Below are positions 1 through 7,281 of a stretch of 39,894 nucleotides of DNA, in pieces. Each line of letters opens with the position of its first letter. Position 1 is the stretch's first letter. Below the pieces are notes generated by a model, which was not told the DNA's origin, searched no databases, and worked only from the letters and a program-made list of their open reading frames with translations. Position numbers and translations under genes: made by a program. This DNA is from Streptoalloteichus tenebrarius. GTDB taxonomy: Bacteria; Actinomycetota; Actinomycetes; Mycobacteriales; Pseudonocardiaceae. The stretch spans positions 1 to 39,894 of the forward strand of contig NZ_JAMTCP010000055.1 of the NCBI RefSeq assembly GCF_024171885.1, written 5' to 3'.

Positions 1-341
1 ATCCGGCTGACCCCGGCGCGCCGGGCCACGTCGGTCAGCGTCGTGCGGCGCACGCCCACCGCGAGCACGCACTCCCTCGCCGCGTCGAGCAGCGTGTCGT
101 CGTCGACCCGGTTGGGTGGAACGCGCGGGGCCGGGGAACCCGTGGCGGGGACCGGCTGCTCGGCCACGAGCGGGGGACCGACGACGGGGCCATCAACAGG
201 GTCGGCGACGGGACTGACGACGGGATCGACGGCGACGGGATCGACGGCGACGGGATCGACGGCGACGGGATCGACGGCGACGGGATCGACGGCGACGGGA
301 TCGACGGCGACGGGATCAACACTGTGACGCTGAGACGTCAT
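1..341 (-). CDS. TetR-family regulator, N-terminal part (runs off the left edge)
   Basis: Reading leftward from an ATG at 341, the protein starts MTSQRHSV, continues as a VDPVA pentapeptide repeat, and then enters a typical TetR helix-turn-helix: LLDAARECVLAVGVRRTTLT followed by DVARRAGVSR at the window edge. The ligand-binding half is outside the window. TetR proteins normally begin only 5-20 residues before this helix-turn-helix, so the roughly 60-residue proline/valine-rich extension is unusual. A downstream GTG at 167 (VAEQPVPATG) would remove the repeats, but no good ribosome site precedes it. The ATG at 341 overlaps the divergent oxidase start region, so leaderless expression is possible. 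The gene is probably the repressor of the divergent FAD oxidase, which is inferred from position only. Confidence 0.8.
   Translation of the reverse strand, partial: MTSQRHSVDPVAVDPVAVDPVAVDPVAVDPVAVDPVAVDPVVSPVADPVDGPVVGPPLVAEQPVPATGSPAPRVPPNRVDDDTLLDAARECVLAVGVRRTTLTDVARRAGVSR
216..320. repeat. 15-bp tandem repeat, about 7 units, coding VDPVA
   Basis: Units of ggcgacgggatcgac run head to tail. Five are identical (231-305) and are flanked by one variant unit on each side (216-230 and 306-320). A weaker unit lies at 201-215. On the minus strand the array is in frame with the TetR gene and encodes DPVAV repeats. Being a multiple of three, the array can change copy number without shifting the frame. 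Confidence 0.95.
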
Positions 342-350
342 GTGTCACAC
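321..350. promoter_or_regulatory. Candidate operator between TetR and FAD oxidase genes
   Basis: TGTGAC (323-328) and GTCACA (344-349) form an inverted repeat. The second half also lies in a local palindrome, TGTGTCACA (341-349). The site overlaps both divergent start regions, as expected for an autoregulating TetR repressor. Assignment to this regulator is inference. Confidence 0.45.
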
Positions 351-357
351 TGTAGCG

Positions 358-2043
358 GTGACCGAGGCCATCGACCACACCGTCCGGGGGAGCTGGACTC
401 CCGCCGGCGGCGCGCGGTCCCCCCTGCCCGCCCACGCCCTCCGCTGGCTGCGCGCCAGGACCGGACTGGAGGAGGGCAGCACCCCGGCCGGACCCTCGTC
501 CGTGCTGCCCGTCGCCGAGTCCGCGCTGCCGGAGTCCGCCCGCGCCGCGCTCGCCGGCGTGGTCGACGACGCGAACGTCCTGCTGGACAGGGACTCCCGG
601 CTCGGCAGGACCGGTGGACTGTCCTATGTGGACCTCATCAGGCGGAGGAGCGGCGCCGGGCTCGCCGCGCCGGACGCGGTCGTCCTCCCCGAGACCCCGG
701 CCCAGGTCCAACGGGTCCTGGACGTGTGCGTCGAGCACGACATCGCCGTGGTCCCCTTCGGCGGCGGGACGTCCGTGGTCGGCGGCGTCACCGCGCTCCG
801 GGGCGACAAGCGCGCCGTGGTCGCGCTCGACCTCGCCCAGCTCGACCGGCTCGTCTCGGTCGACCCGGTGTCCCGGATCGCCGTGCTCCAGGCCGGAGTG
901 CGCGCGCCCGACGCGGAACGCCTGCTCGGCGCGCACGGCCTGACCCTCGGGCACTTCCCGCAGTCCTTCGAGCGGGCCACCATCGGCGGCTTCGCCGCGA
1001 CCCGCTCCGCCGGCCAGGCCTCCTCGGGATACGGCCGGTTCGAGGACATGGTCGAGGGGCTGCGGATGGCCACGCCGGTCGGGGAGTGGCGGCTCGGCGT
1101 CGCCCCGGCCTCCGCCGCCGGCCCCGACCTCCGGCAGCTCGTCCTCGGCAGCGAGGGGACGCTCGGCGTCATCACCGAGGTCGCCCTCCGGGTCCGCCCC
1201 GCCCCGACGGTGCGCCGCTACGAGGGTTTCGTCGTCGACGGATGGGAGCGCGGGGTCGCGGTCGTCCGCGCCCTGGCGCAGCAGCGCGAGCTGGCGGACG
1301 TGACCCGGCTGTCCGACATGGACGAGACCGAGGTGTCGGTCGCGCTCTCCGGCGGCCTGAAGACGAAGGCGCTGCGGGCGTACCTGAACCTGCGGGGCGT
1401 CGACCGCCCCTGCCTGCTGGTGCTGGGCTGGGAGGCCGAGGACGGCAGGGAGCTGGCCTGGAAGCGGGCGGCGGCCCTGCGGATCGTGCACACCTTCAGC
1501 CCGGTGACGCTCGGCTCGACCGCCGGGGAGTCCTGGCGGCACAACAGGTTCGCCGGTCCGCGCCAGCGCGACGCCCTGCTCGACGTGGGCGTGTGCGTGG
1601 AGACGTTGGAGACGGCGACGCACTGGTCCGCGATCCCGGCGCTGTGGTCCTCGGTCCGGGGCGCGCTGACGGACGCGCTGACCGCGCCCGGGCGCCGTCC
1701 CGTGGTCATGTGCCACATCTCCCACGCCTACGAGACCGGGGCCTCGCTCTACTTCACCGCGATCGTGCCGCGTGACCCGGACGACCCGGTCGGGCAGTGG
1801 CAGCGCGCCAAGGCCGCCGCCTGCCAGGCCATCGCCGGGGCCGGCGGGACCCCGGTCGGCACCATCACCCACCACCACGCCGTGGGCACCGACCACCGGC
1901 CCTGGCTCAGCGGGGAGATCGGCGAGGTCGGCGCGAGCGTGCTCGACGCGGTCAAGCGCCGCCTCGACCCCACCGGCATCCTCAACCCCGGCAAGCTCAT
2001 CCCGACCCCGGGGCAGGCGGACCAAGATCCTCAGATCGGGTGA
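358..2043 (+). CDS. FAD-binding oxidoreductase, alkylglycerone-phosphate synthase-like
   Basis: This flavoprotein belongs to the VAO/PCMH family. The FAD-binding half contains VVPFGGGTSVVGG, the FAD-pyrophosphate loop. It is followed by SFERATIGGFAATRSAGQAS and YGRFEDM, which closely resemble the substrate and FAD region of AGPS, the enzyme that makes ether-lipid precursors. GSEGTLGVITE ends the FAD domain. The C-terminal cap has the HHHAVG motif and the closing DPTGILNPGKL, both typical of AGPS-like enzymes and D-lactate dehydrogenases. An in-frame ATG at 340 would overlap the divergent TetR start, so GTG 358 (VTEAIDH) is preferred, giving 561 residues. True ether-lipid activity is not proven: actinobacterial relatives are often annotated only as FAD-linked oxidases. 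The TetR next door probably controls it. Confidence 0.88.
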   Translation: MTEAIDHTVRGSWTPAGGARSPLPAHALRWLRARTGLEEGSTPAGPSSVLPVAESALPESARAALAGVVDDANVLLDRDSRLGRTGGLSYVDLIRRRSGAGLAAPDAVVLPETPAQVQRVLDVCVEHDIAVVPFGGGTSVVGGVTALRGDKRAVVALDLAQLDRLVSVDPVSRIAVLQAGVRAPDAERLLGAHGLTLGHFPQSFERATIGGFAATRSAGQASSGYGRFEDMVEGLRMATPVGEWRLGVAPASAAGPDLRQLVLGSEGTLGVITEVALRVRPAPTVRRYEGFVVDGWERGVAVVRALAQQRELADVTRLSDMDETEVSVALSGGLKTKALRAYLNLRGVDRPCLLVLGWEAEDGRELAWKRAAALRIVHTFSPVTLGSTAGESWRHNRFAGPRQRDALLDVGVCVETLETATHWSAIPALWSSVRGALTDALTAPGRRPVVMCHISHAYETGASLYFTAIVPRDPDDPVGQWQRAKAAACQAIAGAGGTPVGTITHHHAVGTDHRPWLSGEIGEVGASVLDAVKRRLDPTGILNPGKLIPTPGQADQDPQIG

Positions 2044-2767
2044 CGTGCCACGCAGAATTTTGTGTGGCATCCTGTCCACGACAAGCCAGTCGGTCTGCTG
2101 ACGCGGCTGGAAGTGGCCCCGGCTCCGCCGGGGCCCGCGTGAGCCCGGGACCCCCCGCCGGACAGTGGGAGCCCGGGTTTCGCGTTTTCTGGGCACCCTC
2201 CCGCACGACGTCGATGACGTGGGCGTTGGTCAGGACCTCCCATGGCTCGCCCTCGCCGTGCAGGTGCGCCGAGACGTAGGCGCCCATCACGAAGTCGGCG
2301 ACCCACAACCTCTCGTCGGCGCGCTTGCGGAGATGGTGGATCGTGAGCTGGCTCGTGATCTGGTGTGACCGCTGGAGGAGGCGGACCGTCCGGCGGTCGT
2401 GCTTGTCGCCGCCGTGCCGGGACTCGATCAGGACGTGATCGACTCGCTCCGTGTGCTGGAGTCGGGGCAGGAGCCAGCCCAGAAGCCGCGCCCTGGCCGG
2501 TTCCTGGTGGTTGTTGCCCGTCACGCGGGTCACGAGCACGGCGCCGTGGAAGTCGAACTCCGCGAGGGCGTAGGCGATCTCGATCCGGCGTTTGGCGCCT
2601 TCGTTGTAGTGGTGCAGGTACTCCTGCCCGGGAAGCAGCAAGGAGCGAATCCCCGAGCGCAGGGCCGCCTCGTCCTCCGCTCCAGACAGCACCGCGGCCA
2701 AGCCCGTGATGCGCTGTCCGTCTGACAGCGGGCCTCCGCCTTCGTCGACATGAGCGAGTGTTCGCAC
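1997..2767 (-). CDS. Hypothetical protein, tentatively DUF3800/RNase H-like, with repeat-derived C-terminus
   Basis: A GTG start at 2767 is preceded by a purine-rich ribosome site and gives 256 residues. The N-terminus AHVDEGGG resembles the acidic first strand of DUF3800-type RNase H-fold proteins (VDESG). Later VLIESRHGGDKHDRR and LWVADFVMGAY match the positions of the other conserved acidic residues. This family link is by eye and tentative, and function is unknown. The last 60 or so residues (after GAQKTRNPG) are translated from the repeated hairpin element at 2082-2192, and the frame even crosses into the 3' end of the oxidase gene. The natural C-terminus therefore seems to have been lost or replaced. 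Apart from the repeat-derived tail it is a normal-looking gene. The nearest neighbours show no functional link. Confidence 0.7.
   Translation of the reverse strand: MRTLAHVDEGGGPLSDGQRITGLAAVLSGAEDEAALRSGIRSLLLPGQEYLHHYNEGAKRRIEIAYALAEFDFHGAVLVTRVTGNNHQEPARARLLGWLLPRLQHTERVDHVLIESRHGGDKHDRRTVRLLQRSHQITSQLTIHHLRKRADERLWVADFVMGAYVSAHLHGEGEPWEVLTNAHVIDVVREGAQKTRNPGSHCPAGGPGLTRAPAEPGPLPAASADRLACRGQDATQNSAWHVTRSEDLGPPAPGSG
2082..2192. repeat. Dispersed hairpin element, copy 1
   Basis: A 41-bp segment (2082-2122) is identical to 2895-2935. It is followed by a palindromic unit whose arms read CGCG...CCCGGG and CCCGGG...CGCG, ending in GGGTTTCGCG near 2185. This copy has one hairpin unit and lies at the 3' end of the minus-strand hypothetical gene. 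Confidence 0.85.
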
Positions 2768-2894
2768 TGCCCCCAGACCTTTCTTCTGTCGAGATCCGGG
2801 GCAGCTTAGGGGGTGGTTCCCCCGTTACCTGATCGAGCGAACTTTGTTGCTACGGCTGGATTTCTCCGCTTGTCATCTGGTTGAGTCGCCACAT

Positions 2895-3066
2895 CAAGCC
2901 AGTCGGTCTGCTGACGCGGCTGGAAGTGGCCCCGGCCCCGCCAGGGGCCCGCGTGGACCCGGGCATTCCCGCTGGACGGTGGGACCCCGGGTTTCGCGTT
3001 GTTCGGGGTCCGCGTGAGCCCGGGAACCCCCGCCGGACGACGGGAGCCCGGGTTTCGCGTTGTCTG
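2895..3066. repeat. Dispersed hairpin element, copy 2 (two hairpin units)
   Basis: The same 41-bp segment (2895-2935) is followed by two successive palindromic units, about 2945-3000 and 3006-3062, each ending GGGTTTCGCGTTG. It sits immediately after the stop of the minus-strand aminotransferase, so it could also act as that gene's transcription terminator. Orientation is the same as copy 1. Confidence 0.85.
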
Positions 3067-3078
3067 GGGCGGCGCGCG

Positions 3079-4293
3079 TCAGGCCTGGCGGTAGTGGGAC
3101 AGGAAGTGGCCGATGCGGCCGATCGCCGCCTCCAGGTCGTCCACCCTGGGCAGGGTCACGATGCGGAAGTGGTCGGGGCGCGGCCAGTTGAACCCGCTGC
3201 CCTGCACCACGAGGAGCTTCTCGGCCAGCAGCAGGTCGAGCACGAACTTCTCGTCGTCGTGGATCGGGTGCGTCTTCGGGTCGATGCGGGGGAAGGCGTA
3301 GAGCGCGCCCATCGGCTTCACGCAGGACACGCCGGGGATCTGGTTGAGCAGTTCCCACGCGCGGTTGCGTTGTTCCAGCAGCCGGCCGCTGGGGAGCAGG
3401 AGGTCGTTGATGCTCTGGTGGCCGCCGAGCGCGGTCTGGATGGCGTGCTGGGCGGGGACGTTCGGGCACAGCCGCATGTTGGCGAGGATGTCGAGGCCCT
3501 CGATGTAGTTGCGGGCGTGCTGCTTGGGGCCGGACACGGTCATCCACCCCGAGCGGAAGCCGGCGAGCCGGTAGGTCTTGGACAGCCCGTTGAAGGTGAG
3601 GCAGAGCAGGTCGGGCGCGAGCGAGGCGGTGCAGGTGTGCGTCGCGCCGTCGTAGAGGATCTTGTCGTAGATCTCGTCGGAGAACAGGACGAGGTTGTTG
3701 CGCCGGGCCAGCTCGACCAGCTCGGTCAGCAGCTCCCGGGGGTAGACCGCGCCGGTCGGGTTGTTCGGGTTGATCAGCACGAGCGCCCTGGTGCGGTCGG
3801 TGATCTTCGAGGCGATGTCCGCGAGGTCGGGCAGCCAGCCGGCCCCCTCGTCGCACACGTAGTGCACGGGGCGACCGCCGGACAGCGTCACTGAGGCGGT
3901 CCACAGTGGATAGTCGGGCGCCGGGATCAGCACCTCGTCGCCGTTGTCCAGCAACGCCTGCAACGACATGAGGATCAGCTCGGAGACGCCGTTGCCGAGG
4001 TAGACGTCCTCGACGTCGAGCCCGAGCACGCCGCGCTCCTCGTAGTGCTGCACCACCGCGCGTCGCGCCGACAGCACGCCCTTCGAGTCGCTGTAGCCGG
4101 TCGCGTTCGGCAGGTTGCGGATCACGTCGCGCAGGATCGACTCCGGCGCGGTGAAGCCGAACGGGGCGGGGTTGCCGATGTGCAGCTTGAGGATGTGGTG
4201 CCCCTCCTCCTCCAGCCGCTGGGCCTGTCTGAGGACCGGGCCGCGGACGTCGTAGCAGACGTCGGCGAGCTTGCTCGACTGGGTGATCTGCAT
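3079..4293 (-). CDS. Pyridoxal-phosphate aminotransferase, AlaA/AspC-like
   Basis: This 404-residue class I fold-type I aminotransferase has the N-terminal IGNPAPFGF, the cofactor and substrate motifs NPNNPTGAVY and SDEIYDKI, and the Schiff-base lysine in GLSKTYRLAGFRSGW (about residue 239). RIVTLPR near the C-terminus carries the arginine that binds the substrate carboxylate. Length and motifs match the alanine/glutamate-pyruvate aminotransferase group (E. coli AlaA; mycobacterial AspC-named homologues). It probably exchanges amino groups among alanine, glutamate and 2-oxo acids in the cytosol. The ATG at 4293 is preceded by GGAGGAAGG. It diverges from an HxlR regulator whose two dyads lie in the shared 83-bp gap. 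The stop is followed at once by the hairpin element. Confidence 0.93.
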   Translation of the reverse strand: MQITQSSKLADVCYDVRGPVLRQAQRLEEEGHHILKLHIGNPAPFGFTAPESILRDVIRNLPNATGYSDSKGVLSARRAVVQHYEERGVLGLDVEDVYLGNGVSELILMSLQALLDNGDEVLIPAPDYPLWTASVTLSGGRPVHYVCDEGAGWLPDLADIASKITDRTRALVLINPNNPTGAVYPRELLTELVELARRNNLVLFSDEIYDKILYDGATHTCTASLAPDLLCLTFNGLSKTYRLAGFRSGWMTVSGPKQHARNYIEGLDILANMRLCPNVPAQHAIQTALGGHQSINDLLLPSGRLLEQRNRAWELLNQIPGVSCVKPMGALYAFPRIDPKTHPIHDDEKFVLDLLLAEKLLVVQGSGFNWPRPDHFRIVTLPRVDDLEAAIGRIGHFLSHYRQA

Positions 4294-4320
4294 GCCGGTG
4301 CCTTCCTCCCACGGTCGCTA

Positions 4321-4356
4321 CTTGGTTCTACCAAGCGGCTACTTGGAAAGTCCAAC
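4321..4356. promoter_or_regulatory. Twin operator for the HxlR regulator
   Basis: Two copies of a dyad, CTTGG-N5-CCAAG, lie at 4321-4335 (perfect) and 4342-4356 (one mismatch). They start 21 bp apart, about two helical turns, and each is preceded by TA. Together they fill the gap between the aminotransferase and the HxlR gene. Confidence 0.75.
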
Positions 4357-4376
4357 CGGATCGGTACCCTGATGGG

Positions 4377-5003
4377 GTGCCGCGTCGGAGTTACGACCAG
4401 TTCTGCCCGCTCGCCAGGGCGCTCGACCACCTCGGCGAGCGGTGGACGTTGCTCGTCGTCCGGGAGTTGCTGGGCGGCCCCCGCCGCTACAGCGACCTGC
4501 TGGCCGACCTGCCGGGGGTGAGCACCGACGTGCTGGCCGCGCGGCTGCGGGAGATGGAACGGGACGGCCTGGTGGCCCGGCGGCGGATGCCGCGCTCGAC
4601 CGCGCACGTCTACGAGCTGGCGCCGGCGGGGAGGGAGCTGGCCCCGGTGCTCGCCGCGCTGGCCGCATGGGGCGGCCCTCGGCTGGGCGAGCGCCGGTCG
4701 ACCGACTCGGTGCGGGAGCACTGGTTCGCCGTGCCGCTGGCGGCGCTGCTGCGCCCGGTGCTCGGCTCGGCCACGGTCGAACTGCGGCTCGGCGAGGTGG
4801 TTCTCACGCTTCGGGTCGCCGAGGACCCCGGATACGTGGACGGCCCGACCGAGGCGCCGGACGTCGTGGTCGAGACCGACCTGGACACGGTGACGGCCCT
4901 GGTCTCCGGGGCGCTCGACATGGACGCCGCGATCACGGGGAGCCGGCTGCGCTGCAAGCGGACCGGGGCCGGGGCGGCATCACCCGAACCGGCGTTCGGC
5001 TGA
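4377..5003 (+). CDS. HxlR-family transcriptional regulator with C-terminal SCP2-like domain
   Basis: The protein has 208 residues from a GTG start. Residues 1-100 form the HxlR winged helix: YDQFCPLARALDHLGERWTL followed by LLVVRELLGGPRRYSDL, then a recognition helix and the LVARRRMP wing. The conserved cysteine of HxlR proteins is present (FCP). Residues from about 120 onward (ATVELRLGEVVLTL, VVETDLDTVTALVSG) resemble an SCP2-like sterol-carrier domain, an architecture seen in a subgroup of actinobacterial HxlR regulators and possibly used to sense a hydrophobic ligand. Its start lies 21 bp after the twin dyads, so it likely represses itself and perhaps the divergent aminotransferase. It converges on the oxidoreductase downstream, with only 30 bp between stops. 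Confidence 0.9.
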   Translation: MPRRSYDQFCPLARALDHLGERWTLLVVRELLGGPRRYSDLLADLPGVSTDVLAARLREMERDGLVARRRMPRSTAHVYELAPAGRELAPVLAALAAWGGPRLGERRSTDSVREHWFAVPLAALLRPVLGSATVELRLGEVVLTLRVAEDPGYVDGPTEAPDVVVETDLDTVTALVSGALDMDAAITGSRLRCKRTGAGAASPEPAFG

Positions 5004-5033
5004 CGCGCGCCCCGGCCCCGGGGACCGGACCGC

Positions 5034-6062
5034 TCAGCGGGACGCGATGCTCACCAGCATCTTGCCGACGTTCTCGCCGCGCATCATGCCGAGGAACGCG
5101 TCGACGGCGTTCTCCAGGCCGTCCACCACGGTCTCGCGGTAGCGGATCTTCCCGTCCCGCAGCCAGCCGCCGACCTCGCGCTGGAACCGCTCCTGGAGCT
5201 GGGCGTGGTCGGTCACGAGGAACCCGCGCAGGGTCAGCCGCTTGGTGACGACCTGGGTCAGGTTGCGCGGAGCCGGGGACGGCGTCTCCGCGTTGTACTG
5301 CGAGATCATCCCGCACACCGCGACGCGGCCGTGCACGTGGAGCGCGGAGATCGCGGCCTCCAGGTGGTCGCCGCCCACGTTGTCGAAGTAGACGTCGATG
5401 CCGTCGGGCGCGGCGGCCCTGAGCTGCTCGCGCACCGGGCCGTCCTTGTAGTTGAACGCCGCGTCGAAGCCCAGCTCCTCGGTGAGGAACCGGACCTTGT
5501 CCTGGCTGCCGGCCGAGCCGATCACCCGGGACGCGCCCCGCAGCTTCGCGATCTGGCCCACCAGCGAGCCGACCGCGCCGGCGGCGCCGGAGACGAACAC
5601 GGCGTCGCCCTCCCGCATCTGGGCGACCTCCAGCAGGCCGGCGTACGCGGTGAGGCCGGGCATGCCGAGCACGCCCAGGTAGGCGCCCAGCGGCGCCGCG
5701 TCCGGGTCGACCTTCACGGTCTGGTTCGCGTCGACCACCGCGTAGTCCCGCCAGCCCTTGTAGTGCAGGACGACGTCACCGGGGCGCAGCGCGTCGGACT
5801 CGGACGCGACGACCTCGCCGACCGCGCCCCCGTCCATGGCCTTGCCCAGCTCCAGCGGCGGCCGGTACGAGGGCCGCTCGTCCATCCAGCCCCGCATGGC
5901 GGGGTCGACGCTCATGACGAGGTTGCGGACCAGCACCTGGCCCGGTCCCGGCGCGGGCACCGGCGCGTCGGCCAGCTCGAAGTTGTCGTGGGTGGGCCAG
6001 CCCTGGGGGCGGCTGACGAGCCGCACCTCGCGGGCGGTGTCGGGCGGGGTGGGGACGGACAT
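5034..6062 (-). CDS. NADP-dependent oxidoreductase, zinc-independent MDR family
   Basis: This 342-residue protein resembles the leukotriene B4 12-hydroxydehydrogenase / CurA / YncB group, which reduces the double bond of enones using NADPH. The N-terminal domain opens with EVRLVSRPQGWPT and has MSVDPAMRGWM. The Rossmann domain carries VSGAAGAVGSLVGQIAKL (nucleotide-binding glycines) and DVYFDNVGGDHLEAA. No zinc-binding cysteines are seen, as expected for the group. An upstream start at 6083 is possible, but GGAGG lies just before the ATG at 6062, so that start is chosen. It diverges from a TetR regulator with a perfect dyad in the gap, which suggests substrate- or electrophile-induced expression. 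Confidence 0.93.
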   Translation of the reverse strand: MSVPTPPDTAREVRLVSRPQGWPTHDNFELADAPVPAPGPGQVLVRNLVMSVDPAMRGWMDERPSYRPPLELGKAMDGGAVGEVVASESDALRPGDVVLHYKGWRDYAVVDANQTVKVDPDAAPLGAYLGVLGMPGLTAYAGLLEVAQMREGDAVFVSGAAGAVGSLVGQIAKLRGASRVIGSAGSQDKVRFLTEELGFDAAFNYKDGPVREQLRAAAPDGIDVYFDNVGGDHLEAAISALHVHGRVAVCGMISQYNAETPSPAPRNLTQVVTKRLTLRGFLVTDHAQLQERFQREVGGWLRDGKIRYRETVVDGLENAVDAFLGMMRGENVGKMLVSIASR

Positions 6063-6090
6063 GGTGACCTCCAGGAAGAACACCGCGAAC

Positions 6091-6105
6091 TGTCACTCGC
6101 TGACA
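6091..6105. promoter_or_regulatory. TetR operator, perfect dyad
   Basis: TGTCA-CTCGC-TGACA is a perfect inverted repeat lying between the oxidoreductase start (6062) and the TetR start (6153). Position and symmetry fit a shared operator controlling both genes. Confidence 0.7.
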
Positions 6106-6152
6106 AAAGACACTACACGACAGAAGGCGTCCGCTGCCGTAAGGTGGGGGAC

Positions 6153-6797
6153 ATGGGTGCGGGAGGGGAGCCGCTCGGGCTGCGCGAGCGCAAGAAGCTG
6201 CGCACGCGCGCCGCGCTGGTCGACGCCGCGCTCGACCTGTTCACGGCCAACGGCTACGACGCCACCACGGTGGAGGGGATCGCGGCGGCGGTCGAGGTCT
6301 CGCCGCGCACGTTCTTCCGGTACTTCGACGGCAAGGAGGACGTGGCGCTGTCCACGCTGGCGGAGCTGGACCAGCTCATGCTGGCCGAGCTGGAACGACG
6401 CCCCGCCGACGAGCCGCCGCTCACCGCGCTCCGCGCGGCGTACCGGGCGCTGCTGGCCCACCTCACCGGCCCGGACAGGGCGGCCCTCGTCCGGTTCCTC
6501 ACCGTGCACCACCTGGTGGAGGCCACCCCCGCGCTGCTCGCCGGCAGCCTGCGCCGCCAGGCCGACGTCGAGCGCCTGGTGACCGCCGAGATCGCGCGAC
6601 GGGCCGGAGCCGACCGGACCGACCTGCGCCCCCGGCTCCTGGTCCGGCTGGTGCTCGCCGGCGTCCGGGTGGGATTCGAGGCCGGCTGCCGGCGCGGGGT
6701 GCTGGACGACCCCGCGCTCCTGGTCGCCACCGTCGAGGAGGCGCTCGACCTGGCCACGGCCGGCGTGCCCGACCGGTGGGGCGCGCCCTGGCGCTGA
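6153..6797 (+). CDS. TetR-family transcriptional regulator
   Basis: The 214-residue regulator has its helix-turn-helix at residues 10-60: RTRAALVDAALDLFTANGYD, TTVEGIAAAVEVSPRTFFRY and FDGKEDV. The remainder is the all-helical ligand-binding domain with no recognisable ligand signature. The open frame extends far upstream, but the ATG at 6153 is chosen because the helix-turn-helix follows directly and a purine-rich GGTGGGGG stretch precedes it. It is divergent from the NADP-dependent oxidoreductase and most likely represses it and itself through the dyad at 6091-6105. Confidence 0.93.
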   Translation: MGAGGEPLGLRERKKLRTRAALVDAALDLFTANGYDATTVEGIAAAVEVSPRTFFRYFDGKEDVALSTLAELDQLMLAELERRPADEPPLTALRAAYRALLAHLTGPDRAALVRFLTVHHLVEATPALLAGSLRRQADVERLVTAEIARRAGADRTDLRPRLLVRLVLAGVRVGFEAGCRRGVLDDPALLVATVEEALDLATAGVPDRWGAPWR

Positions 6798-6867
6798 CGG
6801 CTGTCCGCCCACGCCCCCAGAGGTACCCACTCGGCGACCGGTGACCCGGCTCCCCGGTGGGCCGCGC

Positions 6868-7281
6868 TCAGCGCCGACGCAGGAAGGTGCGCTTGCGGAG
6901 CGCCTCCTCCAGCGCCTGGTAGGTGCGCTCGACCTCGCGGTCGAGGTGGTTGAGGTCCGGCCGGGCGACCGGGAGCCCGTCCAGCGCGGCCACGTCGGCC
7001 GCGCGTTGCGGCGCCAGGTCCTCCAGCGCCGGCAGCGGCTGGATGGTCATCCAGCGCTGCTCCCACAGCGCCTCGACCGCGGCCTCCCACTGGGCCTCCG
7101 CGATCACCCGCACGATGTGCTCCCGCTCGCCGGCCTCGGCCAGCTCCTGCCGGGCCCGCACGGCCGCCCTGTCCAGCTCGGCCGCGCGCTCCCGGTCCCG
7201 CTGCCGCTGCCGCTCCACCAGCTCCGCCACCCGCGCGGTGATCTCCTTGTAGCGGGCCGCCGCCGATCCCGGGCCGGTCAT
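6868..7281 (-). CDS. Charged helical protein, last gene of the FtsK-like operon
   Basis: The protein has 137 residues with no family I recognise. It is rich in Arg, Glu and Ala and predicted almost entirely helical. Residues 10-60 (RYKEITARVAELVERQRQRD and on) have a heptad-like pattern suggesting a coiled coil. The C-terminal half ends in a basic stretch, RKRTFLRRR. The ATG at 7281 overlaps the TGA of the ATPase gene (ATGA), so the two are translationally coupled and probably work together. It may be a partner or adaptor of the ATPase. No membrane segment or signal peptide is visible. Confidence 0.8.
   Translation of the reverse strand: MTGPGSAAARYKEITARVAELVERQRQRDRERAAELDRAAVRARQELAEAGEREHIVRVIAEAQWEAAVEALWEQRWMTIQPLPALEDLAPQRAADVAALDGLPVARPDLNHLDREVERTYQALEEALRKRTFLRRR

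Noticed and set aside
216-320. CRISPR-like array of short repeats
   Set aside because: The units are contiguous 15-mers with no spacers, and they encode a peptide repeat in frame.
316-2196. Long minus-strand open frame opposite the FAD oxidase
   Set aside because: It is a shadow of the oxidase: no recognisable motifs and a composition dictated by the coding strand.
2895-3066. Insertion sequence
   Set aside because: No transposase and no terminal inverted repeats; the element consists only of a short core and hairpins.
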